This document shows positions 17,910 to 28,668 of a stretch of 64,000 bases of DNA, piece by piece. The DNA lies in assembly GCA_000961655.1 (NCBI GenBank), contig LADR01000049.1, positions 1 to 64,000 on the forward strand. The letters are read 5' to 3'. This DNA is from Desulfatitalea sp. BRH_c12 (lineage in GTDB: Bacteria; Desulfobacterota; Desulfobacteria; Desulfobacterales; Desulfosarcinaceae). How positions within the stretch are numbered: the first letter of the stretch is position 1; every line of letters starts with the position of its first letter. The notes beneath the pieces were generated by a model, which worked only from the letters and a program-made list of their open reading frames with translations, was not told the origin of the DNA and did no database searches. Made by a program: the position numbers and the translations under genes.

Positions 17910-18719
17910 TCAGTGCAGGGTCAGCAGACAACTGCAGCGGTCCTGGCAGGCCACATGAATCTGAAAGCCACAATCGCCCTCGCCCAACGCCTTGGCTACG
18001 GCCAATAAAGCTTTCTGCGGCGTGTTGTTGGTTTCGCTGAGATGGGCCAGGATGACGTGGCACAGGCCATCATGACGAATTTCAGCCAGTAGATCGCCCG
18101 ATTCCTCGTTGGACAAGTGGCCGTTACGGCTTTTGATGCGTTGTTTAAGCGGCCATGGATAGGGACCGTCAACCAGCATGGTCGGATCGTGATTGGCTTC
18201 CAGCACCAGCAAGGCGCAGGTTTTAAGGTGCTCCTTGACCATGCCTGTTGCGATGCCCAAATCAGTGGCAATGCCGATTCTGTGCCCGTTTTGAGAGATG
18301 GTGAACCCGGCGGGGTCTTCGGCGTCATGAGCGGTGGCGAATGGGTGGACGACCAGATCATTGATGCCAAACGGGCGACCGATCTCGAAATGACGGATTT
18401 CGTGCAGACGCCCCAGTTGCCCGGCGGCCGCGCGTTCGGTGCAGGCCGAGATATAGACCGGCAGCTTGTAACGGCGCGACAGTACGCCGACACCCCGCAC
18501 GTGATCACTGTGCTCGTGCGATACCACGATCGCATGCAAACACTCTATTGCCAAATCAGCGGCCTGCATGCGCCGTTCGATTTCGACACCTGAAAGCCCG
18601 GCATCCACAAGAAAAGCAGTGCGCCCGTCGCCGACCCAAATGGCATTGCCTTTGCTGCCGCTGGCCAAGACGCAAATGGAGAGCGTACATTCATTCAAAT
18701 TCGGAGCAGCGGATTCCAT
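17910..18719 (-). CDS. MBL-fold metallo-hydrolase (YycJ/WalJ-like)
   Basis: Metallo-beta-lactamase-fold hydrolase, 269 residues from ATG 18719. Motifs: N-terminal LASGSKGNAIWV, the metal signature SHEHSDHVRG, a later His in FATAHDAEDPAGF, and a C-terminal LAHLSETNN. These are the YycJ family features; members are proposed exonucleases or DNA-repair-linked enzymes, with function still open. It lies 8 bp after dut and is the last gene of the rpsO-pnp-M16-dut group. Confidence 0.85.
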   Translation of the reverse strand: MESAAPNLNECTLSICVLASGSKGNAIWVGDGRTAFLVDAGLSGVEIERRMQAADLAIECLHAIVVSHEHSDHVRGVGVLSRRYKLPVYISACTERAAAGQLGRLHEIRHFEIGRPFGINDLVVHPFATAHDAEDPAGFTISQNGHRIGIATDLGIATGMVKEHLKTCALLVLEANHDPTMLVDGPYPWPLKQRIKSRNGHLSNEESGDLLAEIRHDGLCHVILAHLSETNNTPQKALLAVAKALGEGDCGFQIHVACQDRCSCLLTLH

Positions 18720-18727
18720 TTGAACGC

Positions 18728-19186
18728 TCAAACCCCCGTGCTGCCGAATCCGCCCGAACTTCGTTCGGTCTCGTTCAATTCCGTGACCACCCGCACACGC
18801 GCCTGGCAAACCTGCTGAACGACCATTTGAGCGATGCGTTCGCCGCGCCGGATCGTATAGACCTGATCGCTCAGATTGATCAAGCCCACTTTGACTTCCC
18901 CCCGGTAATCGCTATCGATAGTTCCCGGTGCGTTGACCACGGTGACGCCATGCCGAATGGCCAATCCACTGCGCGGGCGGACCTGGGCTTCGTAACCATT
19001 GGGCAGTGCCATGGCAAAACCGGTGGGCACCAATGCGATTCGCCCGGACGCCAGAACCAGATCTTCTTCAATCGCCGCGCAAAGATCCATACCGGCCGCA
19101 TGGGCGGACATATAACGGGGCAAGGCAATATCCTGATCGCGGTCGGGATAGAGGCGTTTGATGCGGACCAGAGGGGTGTCGGACAT
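18728..19186 (-). CDS. dut: Deoxyuridine 5'-triphosphate nucleotidohydrolase
   Basis: Trimeric dUTPase, 152 residues from ATG 19186 behind AAAGGTCG. All five motifs are present: [26 protein letters not shown] (catalytic Asp), RGERIAQMV and the P-loop-like C-terminal [10 protein letters not shown]. An in-frame extension to 19246 is not supported by a ribosome-binding site. It follows the M16 protease, as in many delta-proteobacterial rpsO-pnp clusters. Confidence 0.96.
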   Translation of the reverse strand: MSDTPLVRIKRLYPDRDQDIALPRYMSAHAAGMDLCAAIEEDLVLASGRIALVPTGFAMALPNGYEAQVRPRSGLAIRHGVTVVNAPGTIDSDYRGEVKVGLINLSDQVYTIRRGERIAQMVVQQVCQARVRVVTELNETERSSGGFGSTGV

Positions 19187-19295
19187 AGCAAGCGACCTTT
19201 TCGAAATGGCGATAACAGCGGGAAAACAGGCGGCGTCAGCGATCAACTGTCGAGCCTATAGGCCGGTGAGCGGATGGGGAAAGTTGCGTTAGTCC

Positions 19296-20543
19296 TTAAA
19301 ACTTTACACGTAACGCTTTCTTATCCACCGTACCCAGAATGGTCAACGAACTTTGCTCCATCTTGAAAACCACTGCGGCCAAAGTTTGGATGTCATCGAC
19401 CGTTACCCCGTCGATCTTCTTAACCACCTCATCCAGTGGCACGTAGCGTCCAAAATGCAGTTCATTCTGGGCCAGGCGCACCATCTGATTGTCCACGCTT
19501 TCGGCGGCCAGAAAAAGGTTGCCCTTGGTATACTCTTTGGCATCCTGAAGCTCTCCGCCCGATACGGGCGTATGGCAAAACCGTTGAACGGCTTGCACGA
19601 TCAGATCGATTGTCTGGGCGACGTTTTCGGAGCTGACGCCGGCATAAACGCCGGAAAGTCCCGAGTCCACATGAGACATCATAAAAGAATAGACGGAATA
19701 CGCCAGACCTCGACGTTCACGGATTTCTTGAAACAGCCGCGAGCTCATGTTGCCGCCCAGAATGGTGTTCATCAGCGAAAAGGCGAAGCGCCGGGGGTCG
19801 CTCGCTGATATTCCGCCGGTGGTCAGGCACACGTGGACCTGTTCAAGTTTGCGGCGGTGAACCCGGTTTTTGGGAATAACGGACGGCAGGGTTCTATCCG
19901 GCAGCGGCTGGTCGTTTTTGATGGTGGCAAACAAAGGGCCGATCATGTCGACGAAGCGCTCATGGTCGACATTGCCGGCGGCGGTAATGACGATCCGATC
20001 CGGATGATAAAATCGGGTAAAAAACGCCTTGATCGTATCGGCGGAAAAGCCCAGGATGTTGTCGGGCGTGCCCAAAATCGAGCGTCCCAGCGGGTGATCG
20101 CCCCAGAAATTTTTGCCCGCCAGAATATGAATCAACTCTTCAGGTGTATCTTCGACCATACCGATCTCCTGCAGAATGACCGGCCTCTCGCGCTCCAGCT
20201 CTTCGGGATCGAAGATGGAATTAAGAAAGATATCCGAAAGAATCTCCACCATCGTGTCCAGGTGGCTATCCATCACCTTGGCATGATAGCAAGTGTTCTC
20301 CATCGAGGTGAAGGCGTTGGTGTGGCCGCCAATCGCATCGAATTCCTTGGCGATCTGATAGGCCGAGCGGCGGGTCGTCCCCTTAAAAATCATGTGCTCG
20401 ATAAAATGGGATAACCCGCTCTGCTCTTTGGATTCGTCCCGGGCGCCCACGTCAACCCAGACTCCCATGGAGACGGAGCGGACGTGGGGCATTTTCTCAG
20501 AGACGATTCTAATCCCGTTCGGGAGGATTGTTTTCTTGGGCAC
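19296..20543 (-). CDS. Zinc-dependent processing peptidase, M16 family
   Basis: 415-residue M16 peptidase of the pitrilysin/mitochondrial-processing-peptidase type. The inverted zinc motif [11 protein letters not shown] (HxxEH) is at about 46-56, with the downstream Glu region [14 protein letters not shown] near 80-90. The second half is the inactive M16 domain. The probable start is GTG 20543 with AGAGGAAG upstream, and it overlaps the end of pnp by 35 bp, so it is translationally linked to pnp. The substrate is unknown; the conserved linkage to pnp is seen in many proteobacteria. Confidence 0.92.
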   Translation of the reverse strand: MPKKTILPNGIRIVSEKMPHVRSVSMGVWVDVGARDESKEQSGLSHFIEHMIFKGTTRRSAYQIAKEFDAIGGHTNAFTSMENTCYHAKVMDSHLDTMVEILSDIFLNSIFDPEELERERPVILQEIGMVEDTPEELIHILAGKNFWGDHPLGRSILGTPDNILGFSADTIKAFFTRFYHPDRIVITAAGNVDHERFVDMIGPLFATIKNDQPLPDRTLPSVIPKNRVHRRKLEQVHVCLTTGGISASDPRRFAFSLMNTILGGNMSSRLFQEIRERRGLAYSVYSFMMSHVDSGLSGVYAGVSSENVAQTIDLIVQAVQRFCHTPVSGGELQDAKEYTKGNLFLAAESVDNQMVRLAQNELHFGRYVPLDEVVKKIDGVTVDDIQTLAAVVFKMEQSSLTILGTVDKKALRVKF

Positions 20544-22629
20544 CTTGGTTCGCTTCCTCTTCCAGAGCGGCCTTGAGACTCAGACGAACCCGGCCGTCCT
20601 GGGAGACTTCCAGAACCTTGACCCGGACAATGTCGCCTTCCTTGACCACATCGGTCACTTTGGCCACGCGCCGATTGGCCAACTGGGAAATGTGCACCAG
20701 GCCGTCGGTACCGGGTGCCAACTGGACGAATGCGCCGAAGTCAGTGGTCTTGACCACCTTGCCTTCGTAGATGGCGCCTTCCTCGGGCTCCATGGTAATG
20801 GCCTGGATCTGCTCCATGGCCGCTCTTCCTTCGGTTTCATTGGTGGCGGCGATCTTGACCAGTCCGCTGTCTTCGATCTCGATGCGGGTGTTGGTTTCAG
20901 ACTGGATGGCGCGAATGACTTTACCCCCCGGGCCGATGATATCACGGATCTTGTCGGGATGGATTTTGATAATGATGATTTTCGGCGCGTAGACCGAGAT
21001 ATCCACCCGCGGCTCGGCAAGCGCTTCGAGCATCTTGTCGAGAATGTGAAGTCTGCCGCGACGCGCCTGCTCCAACGCCTGCTGCATGATCTCCTTGGGA
21101 AGTTCGTGGATCTTGATATCCATCTGCAGAGCGGTTACGCCGTCGCGCGTACCGGTGACCTTGAAATCCATGTCTCCGGTATGGTCTTCATCGCCCAGGA
21201 TGTCCGATAGGATCACCACCTGGTCGCCCTCCTTGACCAACCCCATGGCGATACCGGAAACCGGGGCCTTGATCGGCACGCCGCCATCCATCATGGCCAA
21301 AGTGCCGGCACAGACGGTCCCCATGGAAGAAGAGCCGTTGGATTCCAGAACTTCGGATACGATCCGGATCGTGTAATCGAATTTTTCACGATCGGGCAGA
21401 ACGCTTTCCAACGCACGGGTGGACAGCCCGCCATGGCCGATATCGCGGCGGCTGGGCCCCAGGCGTTTGACTTCGCCCACCGAATAGGGCGGAAAATTAT
21501 AATGCAGCATGAACGGCCGCATTTCTTCGCCGCTAAGGGTCTCCACGCGCTGTTCATCCTGACCCGAACCAAGGGTCAGCACACCAAGCACCTGGGTTTC
21601 ACCCCGGGTAAACAAAGCGCTGCCGTGCGGTCTGGGCAGCAGGGCGACCTCGCAGGTGATCGGACGGATTTCATCGAACTTGCGTCCGTCGATGCGCCGG
21701 CCTTCCTTCAGAATCATCTGGCGGGAGGCTTTCTTTTGAATGTCACCCAAAATTTCGTTCACCTCGGCGCGGCGATCGGCATACCCTTCGCCCAAGGAAG
21801 CCAGAATCTCCGCTTTCAGCGCGCGCATGGCGCTGGCGCGTTCCACTTTTTGCGGGATGACAAGTGTCTGCCGCATGCGATCCCTGGCCAGGCCTTCCAA
21901 TTGCGCAACCAACGCCTCGTCCTTGGACGGCGGCGTGAAAGCTCTTTTGGGCTTACCCAGGGCTTCACGCAACTTTTCCTGAATATCGATCAGCGGCTGC
22001 ATGGCGGTATGACCAAAGAAGATCGCCTCGAGCATATCGGCTTCGGACACCACCTGGGAACCGCCCTCGACCATCACCACGCCGGTTTTGGAACCAGCGA
22101 CGATCAGGTTGATATCAGAGGCCTGAATTTGCTCCAGGGTCGGATTGGCGATCAACTGGCCTTCGACCCGGCCGACACGCACACAGGCAATGGGACCTGC
22201 AAAATGGATGTCGGATATGGTCAGCGCCGCCGAGGCGCCGACGACTGCAAGCACGTCCGGATCATTCTCTTGATCCATGGACAGAACGGTCGCGATCACC
22301 TGGGTTTCATAGCGCCACTGCTTGGGAAACAAGGGTCGCATCGGACGATCGATCAAGCGGGCCGTCAGCGTCTCTTTTTCGCTGGGCCGGCCGATTTCGC
22401 GGCGAAAATAGTTGCCGGGGATACGCCCGGCCGCATATATTTTTTCCTGGTATTCAACCGTCAAAGGCACAAAATCGTTCGACCGTTCATCATGGGCCGC
22501 CACGGCTGTGACCAGCACGATCGTATCGCCATACTGTACTTGGACAGCGCCACTGGCCTGCTTGGCCATTTTGCCCGAGCGAATAGACAGGGTCTTACCC
22601 CCGACCTGGGCACTTAGATTAATTTCCAT
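20509..22629 (-). CDS. pnp: Polyribonucleotide nucleotidyltransferase (PNPase)
   Basis: Phosphorolytic 3'-5' exoribonuclease, 706 residues. Two RNase PH domains are separated by a helical region (catalytic region near [16 protein letters not shown]), then a KH domain (around [12 protein letters not shown], about 565-575) and an S1 domain ([19 protein letters not shown], about 625-690). The start is ATG 22629 ([16 protein letters not shown]). It follows rpsO as in E. coli. The upstream spacer holds a nested hairpin that may be a processing or autoregulation site. Confidence 0.97.
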   Translation of the reverse strand: MEINLSAQVGGKTLSIRSGKMAKQASGAVQVQYGDTIVLVTAVAAHDERSNDFVPLTVEYQEKIYAAGRIPGNYFRREIGRPSEKETLTARLIDRPMRPLFPKQWRYETQVIATVLSMDQENDPDVLAVVGASAALTISDIHFAGPIACVRVGRVEGQLIANPTLEQIQASDINLIVAGSKTGVVMVEGGSQVVSEADMLEAIFFGHTAMQPLIDIQEKLREALGKPKRAFTPPSKDEALVAQLEGLARDRMRQTLVIPQKVERASAMRALKAEILASLGEGYADRRAEVNEILGDIQKKASRQMILKEGRRIDGRKFDEIRPITCEVALLPRPHGSALFTRGETQVLGVLTLGSGQDEQRVETLSGEEMRPFMLHYNFPPYSVGEVKRLGPSRRDIGHGGLSTRALESVLPDREKFDYTIRIVSEVLESNGSSSMGTVCAGTLAMMDGGVPIKAPVSGIAMGLVKEGDQVVILSDILGDEDHTGDMDFKVTGTRDGVTALQMDIKIHELPKEIMQQALEQARRGRLHILDKMLEALAEPRVDISVYAPKIIIIKIHPDKIRDIIGPGGKVIRAIQSETNTRIEIEDSGLVKIAATNETEGRAAMEQIQAITMEPEEGAIYEGKVVKTTDFGAFVQLAPGTDGLVHISQLANRRVAKVTDVVKEGDIVRVKVLEVSQDGRVRLSLKAALEEEANQGAQENNPPERD

Positions 22630-22736
22630 ATTCTCTCCTCATTTTATGCGGCCCTGTATGAAACAACAATAGGGATCAGCTGCTCATTCCGGCCATTCTT
22701 TATACAACCGGCCGTTGGTTTACCCATGCAGCAAAG

Positions 22737-22779
22737 ACCGAACCTCAAAGCACCCGTTTGGGTACAATGAAGATTCGGT
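22737..22779 (-). promoter_or_regulatory. Nested hairpin in the rpsO-pnp spacer
   Basis: On the minus-strand transcript an outer stem ACCGAA/TTCGGT (22774-22779 with 22737-22742) encloses an inner ACCCAAACGGGT hairpin (22752-22763). It is 75 nt after the rpsO stop and more than 100 nt before the pnp start. In E. coli a hairpin at this place is cut by RNase III and used for PNPase autoregulation; equivalence here is inferred from position only. Confidence 0.4.
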
Positions 22780-22813
22780 CGCAGGCCGCAGGCATCGTCC
22801 GCGGACCGGAGGG

Positions 22814-23083
22814 TTATCTGCGGAGGCCCAAAGTGTCGATAATCGTACGATACCGCTGGACATCGTTATTCCGTACATAGTTGAGCAGCCGGCGGCGCCG
22901 GCCAACCAACATCAATAGCCCACGACGCGAATGATGATCCTTTTTATGAATCTTCAGATGCTCGGTGAGGTACTGAATGCGATGGGACAGCAGGCCGATC
23001 TGCACTTCCGGGCTTCCCGTGTCGCTGTCGTGCAGTTTATATTGATCGATCAGTCCCTTTTTGTCTTGCGTCGATAAAACCAC
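22814..23083 (-). CDS. rpsO: 30S ribosomal protein S15
   Basis: 89 residues, the normal length, with the conserved [16 protein letters not shown] and [18 protein letters not shown] segments that bind 16S rRNA. The start is ATG 23083 with AAAGGAGGAAAG upstream. It sits between truB and pnp in the standard order. Confidence 0.98.
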   Translation of the reverse strand: MVLSTQDKKGLIDQYKLHDSDTGSPEVQIGLLSHRIQYLTEHLKIHKKDHHSRRGLLMLVGRRRRLLNYVRNNDVQRYRTIIDTLGLRR

Positions 23084-23127
23084 AGTCTTTCCTCCTTTTA
23101 TTCAACAATGCTCGCATATGCTATGAA

Positions 23128-24027
23128 TTAGTTAAAAACACAACAATAATTGTACTTGGCGCCCTCATCGGCCGCTTGCAAAACCGCCCGCAAACGCCCT
23201 TGCTCATCCACTACCTTGAAATAGCCGCCACCCACCGGCTCGTTTGCGTCGATGTCCCGCTGTATCCACTCGGCCGGCAAGGGCTTACCATGCATCAGGT
23301 GCTGCACCATGGCACCGTCGGCTCTGATCAGCGGCATATCGGGCAGGGCGTCCGCCATTGGCACCACCTCGGAGCGTACGTCTTCCGGCGCCGTCCGCTT
23401 GAGTGCCTCTAAGGATATGGCCGCGTCCAAAGTGAACCCACCGCAGCCCGTCCGCCGCAACTCGGCCAGATGGCCGCCGCATCCGAGGGCCTCGCCGATA
23501 TCGGCGCACAAGGCACGTACATAGGTGCCCGCGGAGCAACACACTTCAAAGCGTATATCCGGCAGCGCAGTCTCCACAATACGCAAGGCCAGAGTCACCT
23601 GACGCGCCGGCTTCTGCACAGGCGTCCCCCGCCGTGCCAGCTTGTAAAGCGGGGTGCCCTCGTGTTTGAGAGCGGCATACACCGGCGGACGCTGCATCTG
23701 ACATCCTTCGAACCGCCTGAAAACGGACATCAGACACTCTTCGGAAAAATCCGAAACCGCATGGCGGGCGATCACCTGCCCGGTGCCATCCTGCGTATCG
23801 GTGGCGATACCCAGGCGCAGCAACGCCGTATACCGTTTAGTGCCGTGCAGAAAAAAACGGGCAATGCGCGTCGCCTGATTGAGGCAGCACAGCAGCACAC
23901 CGGTGGCGAAGGGGTCCAGCGTGCCGGTGTGCCCCACCTTGGCGACACCCACGGCTTTTTTGACTTCGGCTACGGCTCTGGCCGATGTAATACCGGCCGG
24001 TTTATCTAAAACAATGATCCCGTTCAG
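23128..24027 (-). CDS. truB: tRNA pseudouridine-55 synthase, probable CTG start
   Basis: Forms pseudouridine 55 in the tRNA T-loop. The catalytic Asp motif GHTGTLDPFATG is present, followed by the KRYTA region and a C-terminal domain. The first conventional start (GTG 23952) would remove the conserved N-terminal NGIIVLDKPAGITS. That motif is encoded upstream in the same frame (24024-23953), and the frame there contains no ATG, GTG or TTG. The only plausible start is CTG at 24027-24025. It forms a CTGA overlap with the nrnA stop (TGA) and has a GGATGGGG ribosome-binding site upstream. With it the protein is 299 residues, normal for TruB. Confidence 0.9.
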   Translation of the reverse strand: MNGIIVLDKPAGITSARAVAEVKKAVGVAKVGHTGTLDPFATGVLLCCLNQATRIARFFLHGTKRYTALLRLGIATDTQDGTGQVIARHAVSDFSEECLMSVFRRFEGCQMQRPPVYAALKHEGTPLYKLARRGTPVQKPARQVTLALRIVETALPDIRFEVCCSAGTYVRALCADIGEALGCGGHLAELRRTGCGGFTLDAAISLEALKRTAPEDVRSEVVPMADALPDMPLIRADGAMVQHLMHGKPLPAEWIQRDIDANEPVGGGYFKVVDEQGRLRAVLQAADEGAKYNYCCVFN

Positions 24028-25016
24028 TTTGTTACCCCATCCGGAATGGTGTCGGCCAGTTTCATGATCCGGCTCTTCAGTTCGGCCAACGTCGATTCGG
24101 CGCTGAATCCGGAGGCACTGATGTGCCCGCCGCCGCCATAACGAGCGGCAATGCTGGCCACATCCACCGAGCCATCGGAACGCAGGCTCACATGAAACGG
24201 CCGGTGTCCTTTTTGAACACCGGCATTGCCACCCAACTCATGGATCAGGGCTGCCACTTTGACATCTTCGATACGGCGCGCGTAATTGATGATGCCATCG
24301 ATATCTTCGGAATGCGTGCGCGTCTCGCGCAACATGCGCTGGGTCAGGGTCATCACCGATAACCGGCCATTGGGTGAAATCTCCAGCGAATCCAAGGCCA
24401 AATTGAGCAGCTTGATGCGCCCTAGCGAATAGGTACCGTACACATTCTGGGCCACTTCATAAGGATTGGCCCCCTTGGCAATCATCTCCTCGCAAATGGC
24501 AAATGCCGACCGATTGGTGTTGGAAAAACGAAAAGAGCCTGTATCGGTCAGGATACCGGTATAAATCGCAGTGGCCATGGCACAATCGATCGCCACGGGC
24601 AACGCCTTGATCAGCCGGTAAATGATTTCGGCCGTTGCACACGCATCAATATCGATCACCTGGTGATGTCCGAAACGTGTGTTGGTGACGTGGTGATCGA
24701 TATTGACCAGCACGGGTATTCGATTGACGATCTCGACACCGGCACCGATTCGGTCAATATCACCGCAGTCCAGCAGCACGGCTACGTCAAATTGCTGCTC
24801 CGGCGCGACCGCTTGACGAATGGCGCTGACGGAAGGTAAAAAACGGTAAACGGCCGGGATGGGGCTCTCATTGAACAGATGAACATCCTTTCCCATGGCC
24901 GTAAGGGCCAGACCGAGAGCCAGCAGCGAACCAATGGCATCCCCGTCGGGGTAGGTATGCGAGGCCAACAGGAACCGCTGGTTCCGGCCAAAAAGGTCAA
25001 CGATCGTCTGCGTCAT
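24024..25016 (-). CDS. nrnA: DHH-family nanoRNase/pAp phosphatase
   Basis: Bifunctional oligoribonuclease and 3'-phosphoadenosine 5'-phosphate phosphatase of the NrnA type, 330 residues. DHH domain motifs: ASHTYPDGDAIGS, DCGDIDRIG, DHHVTN. DHHA1 domain: GGGGHISASGF near the C-terminus. pAp is a by-product of sulfur metabolism; oligoribonuclease activity completes RNA turnover alongside PNPase. It overlaps rbfA at its start (20 bp) and truB at its stop. Confidence 0.92.
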   Translation of the reverse strand: MTQTIVDLFGRNQRFLLASHTYPDGDAIGSLLALGLALTAMGKDVHLFNESPIPAVYRFLPSVSAIRQAVAPEQQFDVAVLLDCGDIDRIGAGVEIVNRIPVLVNIDHHVTNTRFGHHQVIDIDACATAEIIYRLIKALPVAIDCAMATAIYTGILTDTGSFRFSNTNRSAFAICEEMIAKGANPYEVAQNVYGTYSLGRIKLLNLALDSLEISPNGRLSVMTLTQRMLRETRTHSEDIDGIINYARRIEDVKVAALIHELGGNAGVQKGHRPFHVSLRSDGSVDVASIAARYGGGGHISASGFSAESTLAELKSRIMKLADTIPDGVTN

Positions 25017-25359
25017 CTTTTTTCACCGCTTTTAGCAGCTTTTCAATGCGGGCCCCGTAATCGATCGACTCATCATAGTAAAATTGAAGGTCCGGCATAT
25101 ACCGCAAAGTCAGGCGCTGGGCAAGCTCCCGCTTAATAAAACCGCGCCCCCGCTCAAAGCCGTCCAAGGCACCCTGCACGGCCTCTTTTCCGCCTGAGGT
25201 CGAAAAATAGATCTTGGCCAGACGCAGGTCGCGGCTCACCACCACATCGGTAATCGTCGTGATGGTCAGGCGCGGATCGCTGATATGTTTTTGCAGCAAC
25301 TCGGCCAGCACCTGTTTGATCAAGCCGCCGACGCGGTCACTGCGTGAAAAAGGTTTCAT
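24997..25359 (-). CDS. rbfA: Ribosome-binding factor A
   Basis: 30S maturation factor, 120 residues, with the KH-like fold core: KPFSRSDRVGGLIKQVLAEL at the N-terminus, then the DPRLTITTITDVVVSRDLR strand and the AQRLTLRYMPDLQFYYDES helix-strand. The end overlaps nrnA by 20 bp. The gene is separated from DUF503 by 138 bp, an unusually wide gap for this cluster, in which I see no gene. Confidence 0.95.
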   Translation of the reverse strand: MKPFSRSDRVGGLIKQVLAELLQKHISDPRLTITTITDVVVSRDLRLAKIYFSTSGGKEAVQGALDGFERGRGFIKRELAQRLTLRYMPDLQFYYDESIDYGARIEKLLKAVKKDDADDR

Positions 25360-25497
25360 TTCGTTACGTCATTGATCTGTTTGATTCGTTCATACGTGAT
25401 AATCGATGCCACTGGTTTTTGATTCACTGTTACGACGATACCTGCATGTTGCAGGTTAAACCGAATCACGAATCGACGATTCAGCCTTTTCACCCAT

Positions 25498-25812
25498 TCA
25501 CATATGAACGATTTCCGTTTCCGTATCGATCATCTGCGCCAGGCCCAAATCTTCTGCAAAATTGACCAGCTTGTCCATTTTGGTGTTGATCAGCCGATGA
25601 TCGGAGCCGGCCAGGGCAAATCCAATCTCGGCGCGCTGGTGCACGTCCTGCGCACCCACTTCGGCCACCGAAGCATTAAAGTGATTGCGGATTTGCCCGA
25701 CGATGGCCTTGACCACGCTGCGCTTGGCCTTAAGCGAGCGGCTGTCGTGCAGATAAAAAATAAGCACGCCATATCCGATCACCATGTGGGCTTCGGATGA
25801 TCGCTTTGTCAT
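25498..25812 (-). CDS. DUF503 (YlxP-like) protein
   Basis: Small ferredoxin-fold protein of the YlxP/DUF503 family, 104 residues from ATG 25812, whose A is the last base of the infB stop (TGATG). The family core is SLKAKRSVVKAIVGQIRNHF, then VAEVGAQDVHQRAEIGFA. YlxP is found next to infB and rbfA in many bacteria and is thought to act in ribosome or translation functions, without a proven activity. Translational coupling to infB fits that. Confidence 0.88.
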   Translation of the reverse strand: MTKRSSEAHMVIGYGVLIFYLHDSRSLKAKRSVVKAIVGQIRNHFNASVAEVGAQDVHQRAEIGFALAGSDHRLINTKMDKLVNFAEDLGLAQMIDTETEIVHM

Positions 25813-28607
25813 CAATCCATTTCCGGGCGAATCTCTTCCATATAGTAAGACTCGATGATATCACCGATTTTGATGTCGTTGTAGTTCTCCAGGCCGATTC
25901 CGCACTCGTACCCGCTCTGCACTTCCTTGGCATCGTCTTTAAACCGCCGCAGCGATGAATTTTTGCCTTCATACACAACAATGCCGTCGCGGATCAGGCG
26001 TGTCAGTTTTCCACGCTCGATTTTGCCATCGGTCACATAACAGCCCGCAATGGCACCCACTTTGGGCACATGAAACACTTCGCGAACTTCAGCGCGGCCC
26101 AGCGAGCGCTCTATGAAAGTCGACTTCATCATACCCACAATGGCATCCTTGATCTCCTTGATGACATTGTAGATGATGTTGTGGTAGCGGATATCGACCT
26201 TTTCTTCATAGGCCATTTCCTGAACCTTTGAGTTGGGGCGCACATTGAAGCCGATAATGATGGCTTCGGAGACGGCCGCCAGGGAAATATCCGATTCGGT
26301 GATCGTACCGGTGGCCGAATGAATGATGTTGATCGAAACCTCCGGATTGGAGAGCTTGAGCAGCGAGTCGCGAATGGCTTCCATCGAGCCGTCCACGTCA
26401 GCCTTGATAATCAGGTTCAGCTCCTTGACTTCACCTTCCTGCATGCGTTCGAACAGTTTATCCAGGCTCATACGACTGTTTTTGGCCAACTCTTTAGCCC
26501 GCAACTTCTGCGTGCGGTGCAAGCTGACCTGGCGGGCATCTTTTTCATCTTTCAGAGCCACCATTTCGTCACCCGCCATGGGCACGCCCGACAGACCGAT
26601 AATTTCGACCGGGTGCGAGGGTCCGGCCTGATCCATTTTGAGCCCTAAATCATTGAGCAGCGCGCGTACTTTGCCATAGTGTACACCACATACCACCGCA
26701 TCGCCGGCCCTCAGCGTACCTTCCTTGACCAGTACCGTGGCTACCGGACCGCGCCCTGAATCGAGTTTGGCTTCGACCACGTGGCCTGTGGCCAGTTTGT
26801 CCGGGTTGGCTTTCAATTCCAGCAACTCGGCCTGCAACAGGATCATCTCCAGCAGGTTGTCGATACCGATCTGCTGTTTGGCCGACACTTTGACAAAAAT
26901 GGTGTCGCCGCCCCACTCTTCCGGTGCAACACCAACCTCTGACAACTGCCGCTGCACACGATCCAAGTCAGCATCGGGCTTGTCGATTTTATTGACCGCC
27001 ACTAAAATGGGCACCTTGGCGGCCTTGGCATGGTTAATGGCTTCAACCGTCTGGGGCATGACACCATCGTCGGCCGCCACAACCAGAATAACCAAGTCGG
27101 TGATATGGGCCCCGCGGGAACGCATCGCCGAAAATGCCTCGTGGCCTGGGGTGTCCAGGAAAGCGATATCACCTTTCTCCGTGGAAACCAGATAAGCGCC
27201 GATATGCTGGGTGATGCCGCCGGCTTCACCCGCGGTCACGCGCGATTTCCGAATCACATCCAGCAGCGAGGTTTTGCCGTGGTCGACGTGGCCCATGATG
27301 GTGACAACCGGTGGTCTGTGCGACAGTTTTTCCGGATCGTCTTGAGCGCTTTGCAGGATCGTTTCCTCTTCGAATGCAGCCCGTTCGACTTCATAGCCGA
27401 ATTCACCCGCCACCAGCACGGCTGTGTCATAATCGATGGTTTGATTGACGGTGACCATCACGCCCATGAGCATCAGCTTGGCAATCATGTCTCCGGCTTT
27501 GATACCCATGCGCTTGGCCAGATCGGACAGCACAATGGTATCGTCGATGCGCACGCGACGCTTGATGGCCTTGGCCGTGGTGATCTGGGTTTTATTCTGA
27601 ATCGGCACCGTTTTGGCGCCCTTGCCCCCTTTGCGTCCCTTACGGGGCTTGACACGATCGTAAAGATCGGCGCCTTCCACGACTTCCTTTTTGCGGAAAG
27701 ATATCTTTTTCTTCAAAAACTTTTTATCCGGCTGGACTTCTTCCTCTGCCTCGCCCTTTTTCTTGCCTTTTTTCTTGGGGCGTTCTCCCTTACCGGCATC
27801 GGCGTCCGCTTTTGCAGCTGGAACCGGCGCAACTGGGGCGGGCACTTCGGGTTCGGCCACTGGCGCCGGCGTCACCGGTGCCGGTGCCGGCACTGGCGGA
27901 CGATCGGGCAGTTTAATGATCTTGGCCGCAGACTCTTTTTTCTTTTTCTTGACCTTGGATATGATTTTGGCTTTACCCGATTCTTCGTCGGCCGAGGGGG
28001 CCGTTTCTTCTACCGGTTGGGCTGCCTGTTGGGTCGTAATGGTGTCCGCCACCTTATCCTCTTCGGGCTCGACGGCCGTTTCTTGATCAGGGATAACTTC
28101 AGCCTCTTTCTCCTCCGGAACCGCTGACACCGGCGCCTCGGGTGCTGAATCCTCTGAAGCGGCCGCTTCGACCGTTTCCGGCTCAGGGGCTTCGGGAGAC
28201 GCCGCCTCCCGCGCTACTTCCGGTTCGGGGGCTTGCTCCGGTTCAGGCGCTTGCTCCGGCTCAGCTTCCGCCGCCACCGGCTTGGTTTCGACCGGCTTGG
28301 TTTCGACCGGCTCTGCAGCCACCGGCGCCTCTTCCTTGGTCTCCGCAGCCGGCTGTTCCTCTTCATCGGATACGTCGGCCACTTTGCGCCGCCGCCGGAT
28401 CACGGTCGGCTGAACGCGTTTTTCTTCCAGTTCAGGTGCGGGGCCCCCTTGGATGTACTGACGGATGATGGCTTCATGGCTGTCATCCAGGGTACTCATG
28501 TGGGAGTTAAGACCCAGATCGAGCGAGCTGATCTTTTCAAGCAGCGCCTTGTTGGTCATGTTGAGCTCACGAGCCAGCTCATATACTCTTTTCTTGGGTT
28601 GTATCAT
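25812..28607 (-). CDS. infB: Translation initiation factor IF-2
   Basis: 931 residues. The N-terminal IF2_N helix ([22 protein letters not shown]) is followed by about 270 residues of low-complexity Glu/Pro/Ala linker with short tandem units ([27 protein letters not shown]), a lysine-rich tract, and a second IF2_N motif (about 350-400). The G domain has [20 protein letters not shown] and NKIDKPDAD. Domains II, III and IV, the last binding fMet-tRNA, end with [11 protein letters not shown]. Part of the nusA-infB operon. Confidence 0.97.
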   Translation of the reverse strand: MIQPKKRVYELARELNMTNKALLEKISSLDLGLNSHMSTLDDSHEAIIRQYIQGGPAPELEEKRVQPTVIRRRRKVADVSDEEEQPAAETKEEAPVAAEPVETKPVETKPVAAEAEPEQAPEPEQAPEPEVAREAASPEAPEPETVEAAASEDSAPEAPVSAVPEEKEAEVIPDQETAVEPEEDKVADTITTQQAAQPVEETAPSADEESGKAKIISKVKKKKKESAAKIIKLPDRPPVPAPAPVTPAPVAEPEVPAPVAPVPAAKADADAGKGERPKKKGKKKGEAEEEVQPDKKFLKKKISFRKKEVVEGADLYDRVKPRKGRKGGKGAKTVPIQNKTQITTAKAIKRRVRIDDTIVLSDLAKRMGIKAGDMIAKLMLMGVMVTVNQTIDYDTAVLVAGEFGYEVERAAFEEETILQSAQDDPEKLSHRPPVVTIMGHVDHGKTSLLDVIRKSRVTAGEAGGITQHIGAYLVSTEKGDIAFLDTPGHEAFSAMRSRGAHITDLVILVVAADDGVMPQTVEAINHAKAAKVPILVAVNKIDKPDADLDRVQRQLSEVGVAPEEWGGDTIFVKVSAKQQIGIDNLLEMILLQAELLELKANPDKLATGHVVEAKLDSGRGPVATVLVKEGTLRAGDAVVCGVHYGKVRALLNDLGLKMDQAGPSHPVEIIGLSGVPMAGDEMVALKDEKDARQVSLHRTQKLRAKELAKNSRMSLDKLFERMQEGEVKELNLIIKADVDGSMEAIRDSLLKLSNPEVSINIIHSATGTITESDISLAAVSEAIIIGFNVRPNSKVQEMAYEEKVDIRYHNIIYNVIKEIKDAIVGMMKSTFIERSLGRAEVREVFHVPKVGAIAGCYVTDGKIERGKLTRLIRDGIVVYEGKNSSLRRFKDDAKEVQSGYECGIGLENYNDIKIGDIIESYYMEEIRPEMD

Positions 28608-28668
28608 CCATCCCCCTTAACATAATTTGCATTGCCCGTATTCCGGCATCATCGCTATTTTCAATAGG

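Noticed and set aside
19296-19320. Similarity of the M16 gene's last codons to the repeat tract TTAAGTGTAAAG
   Set aside because: Only a short A/T-rich match with no conserved end nearby; probably chance.
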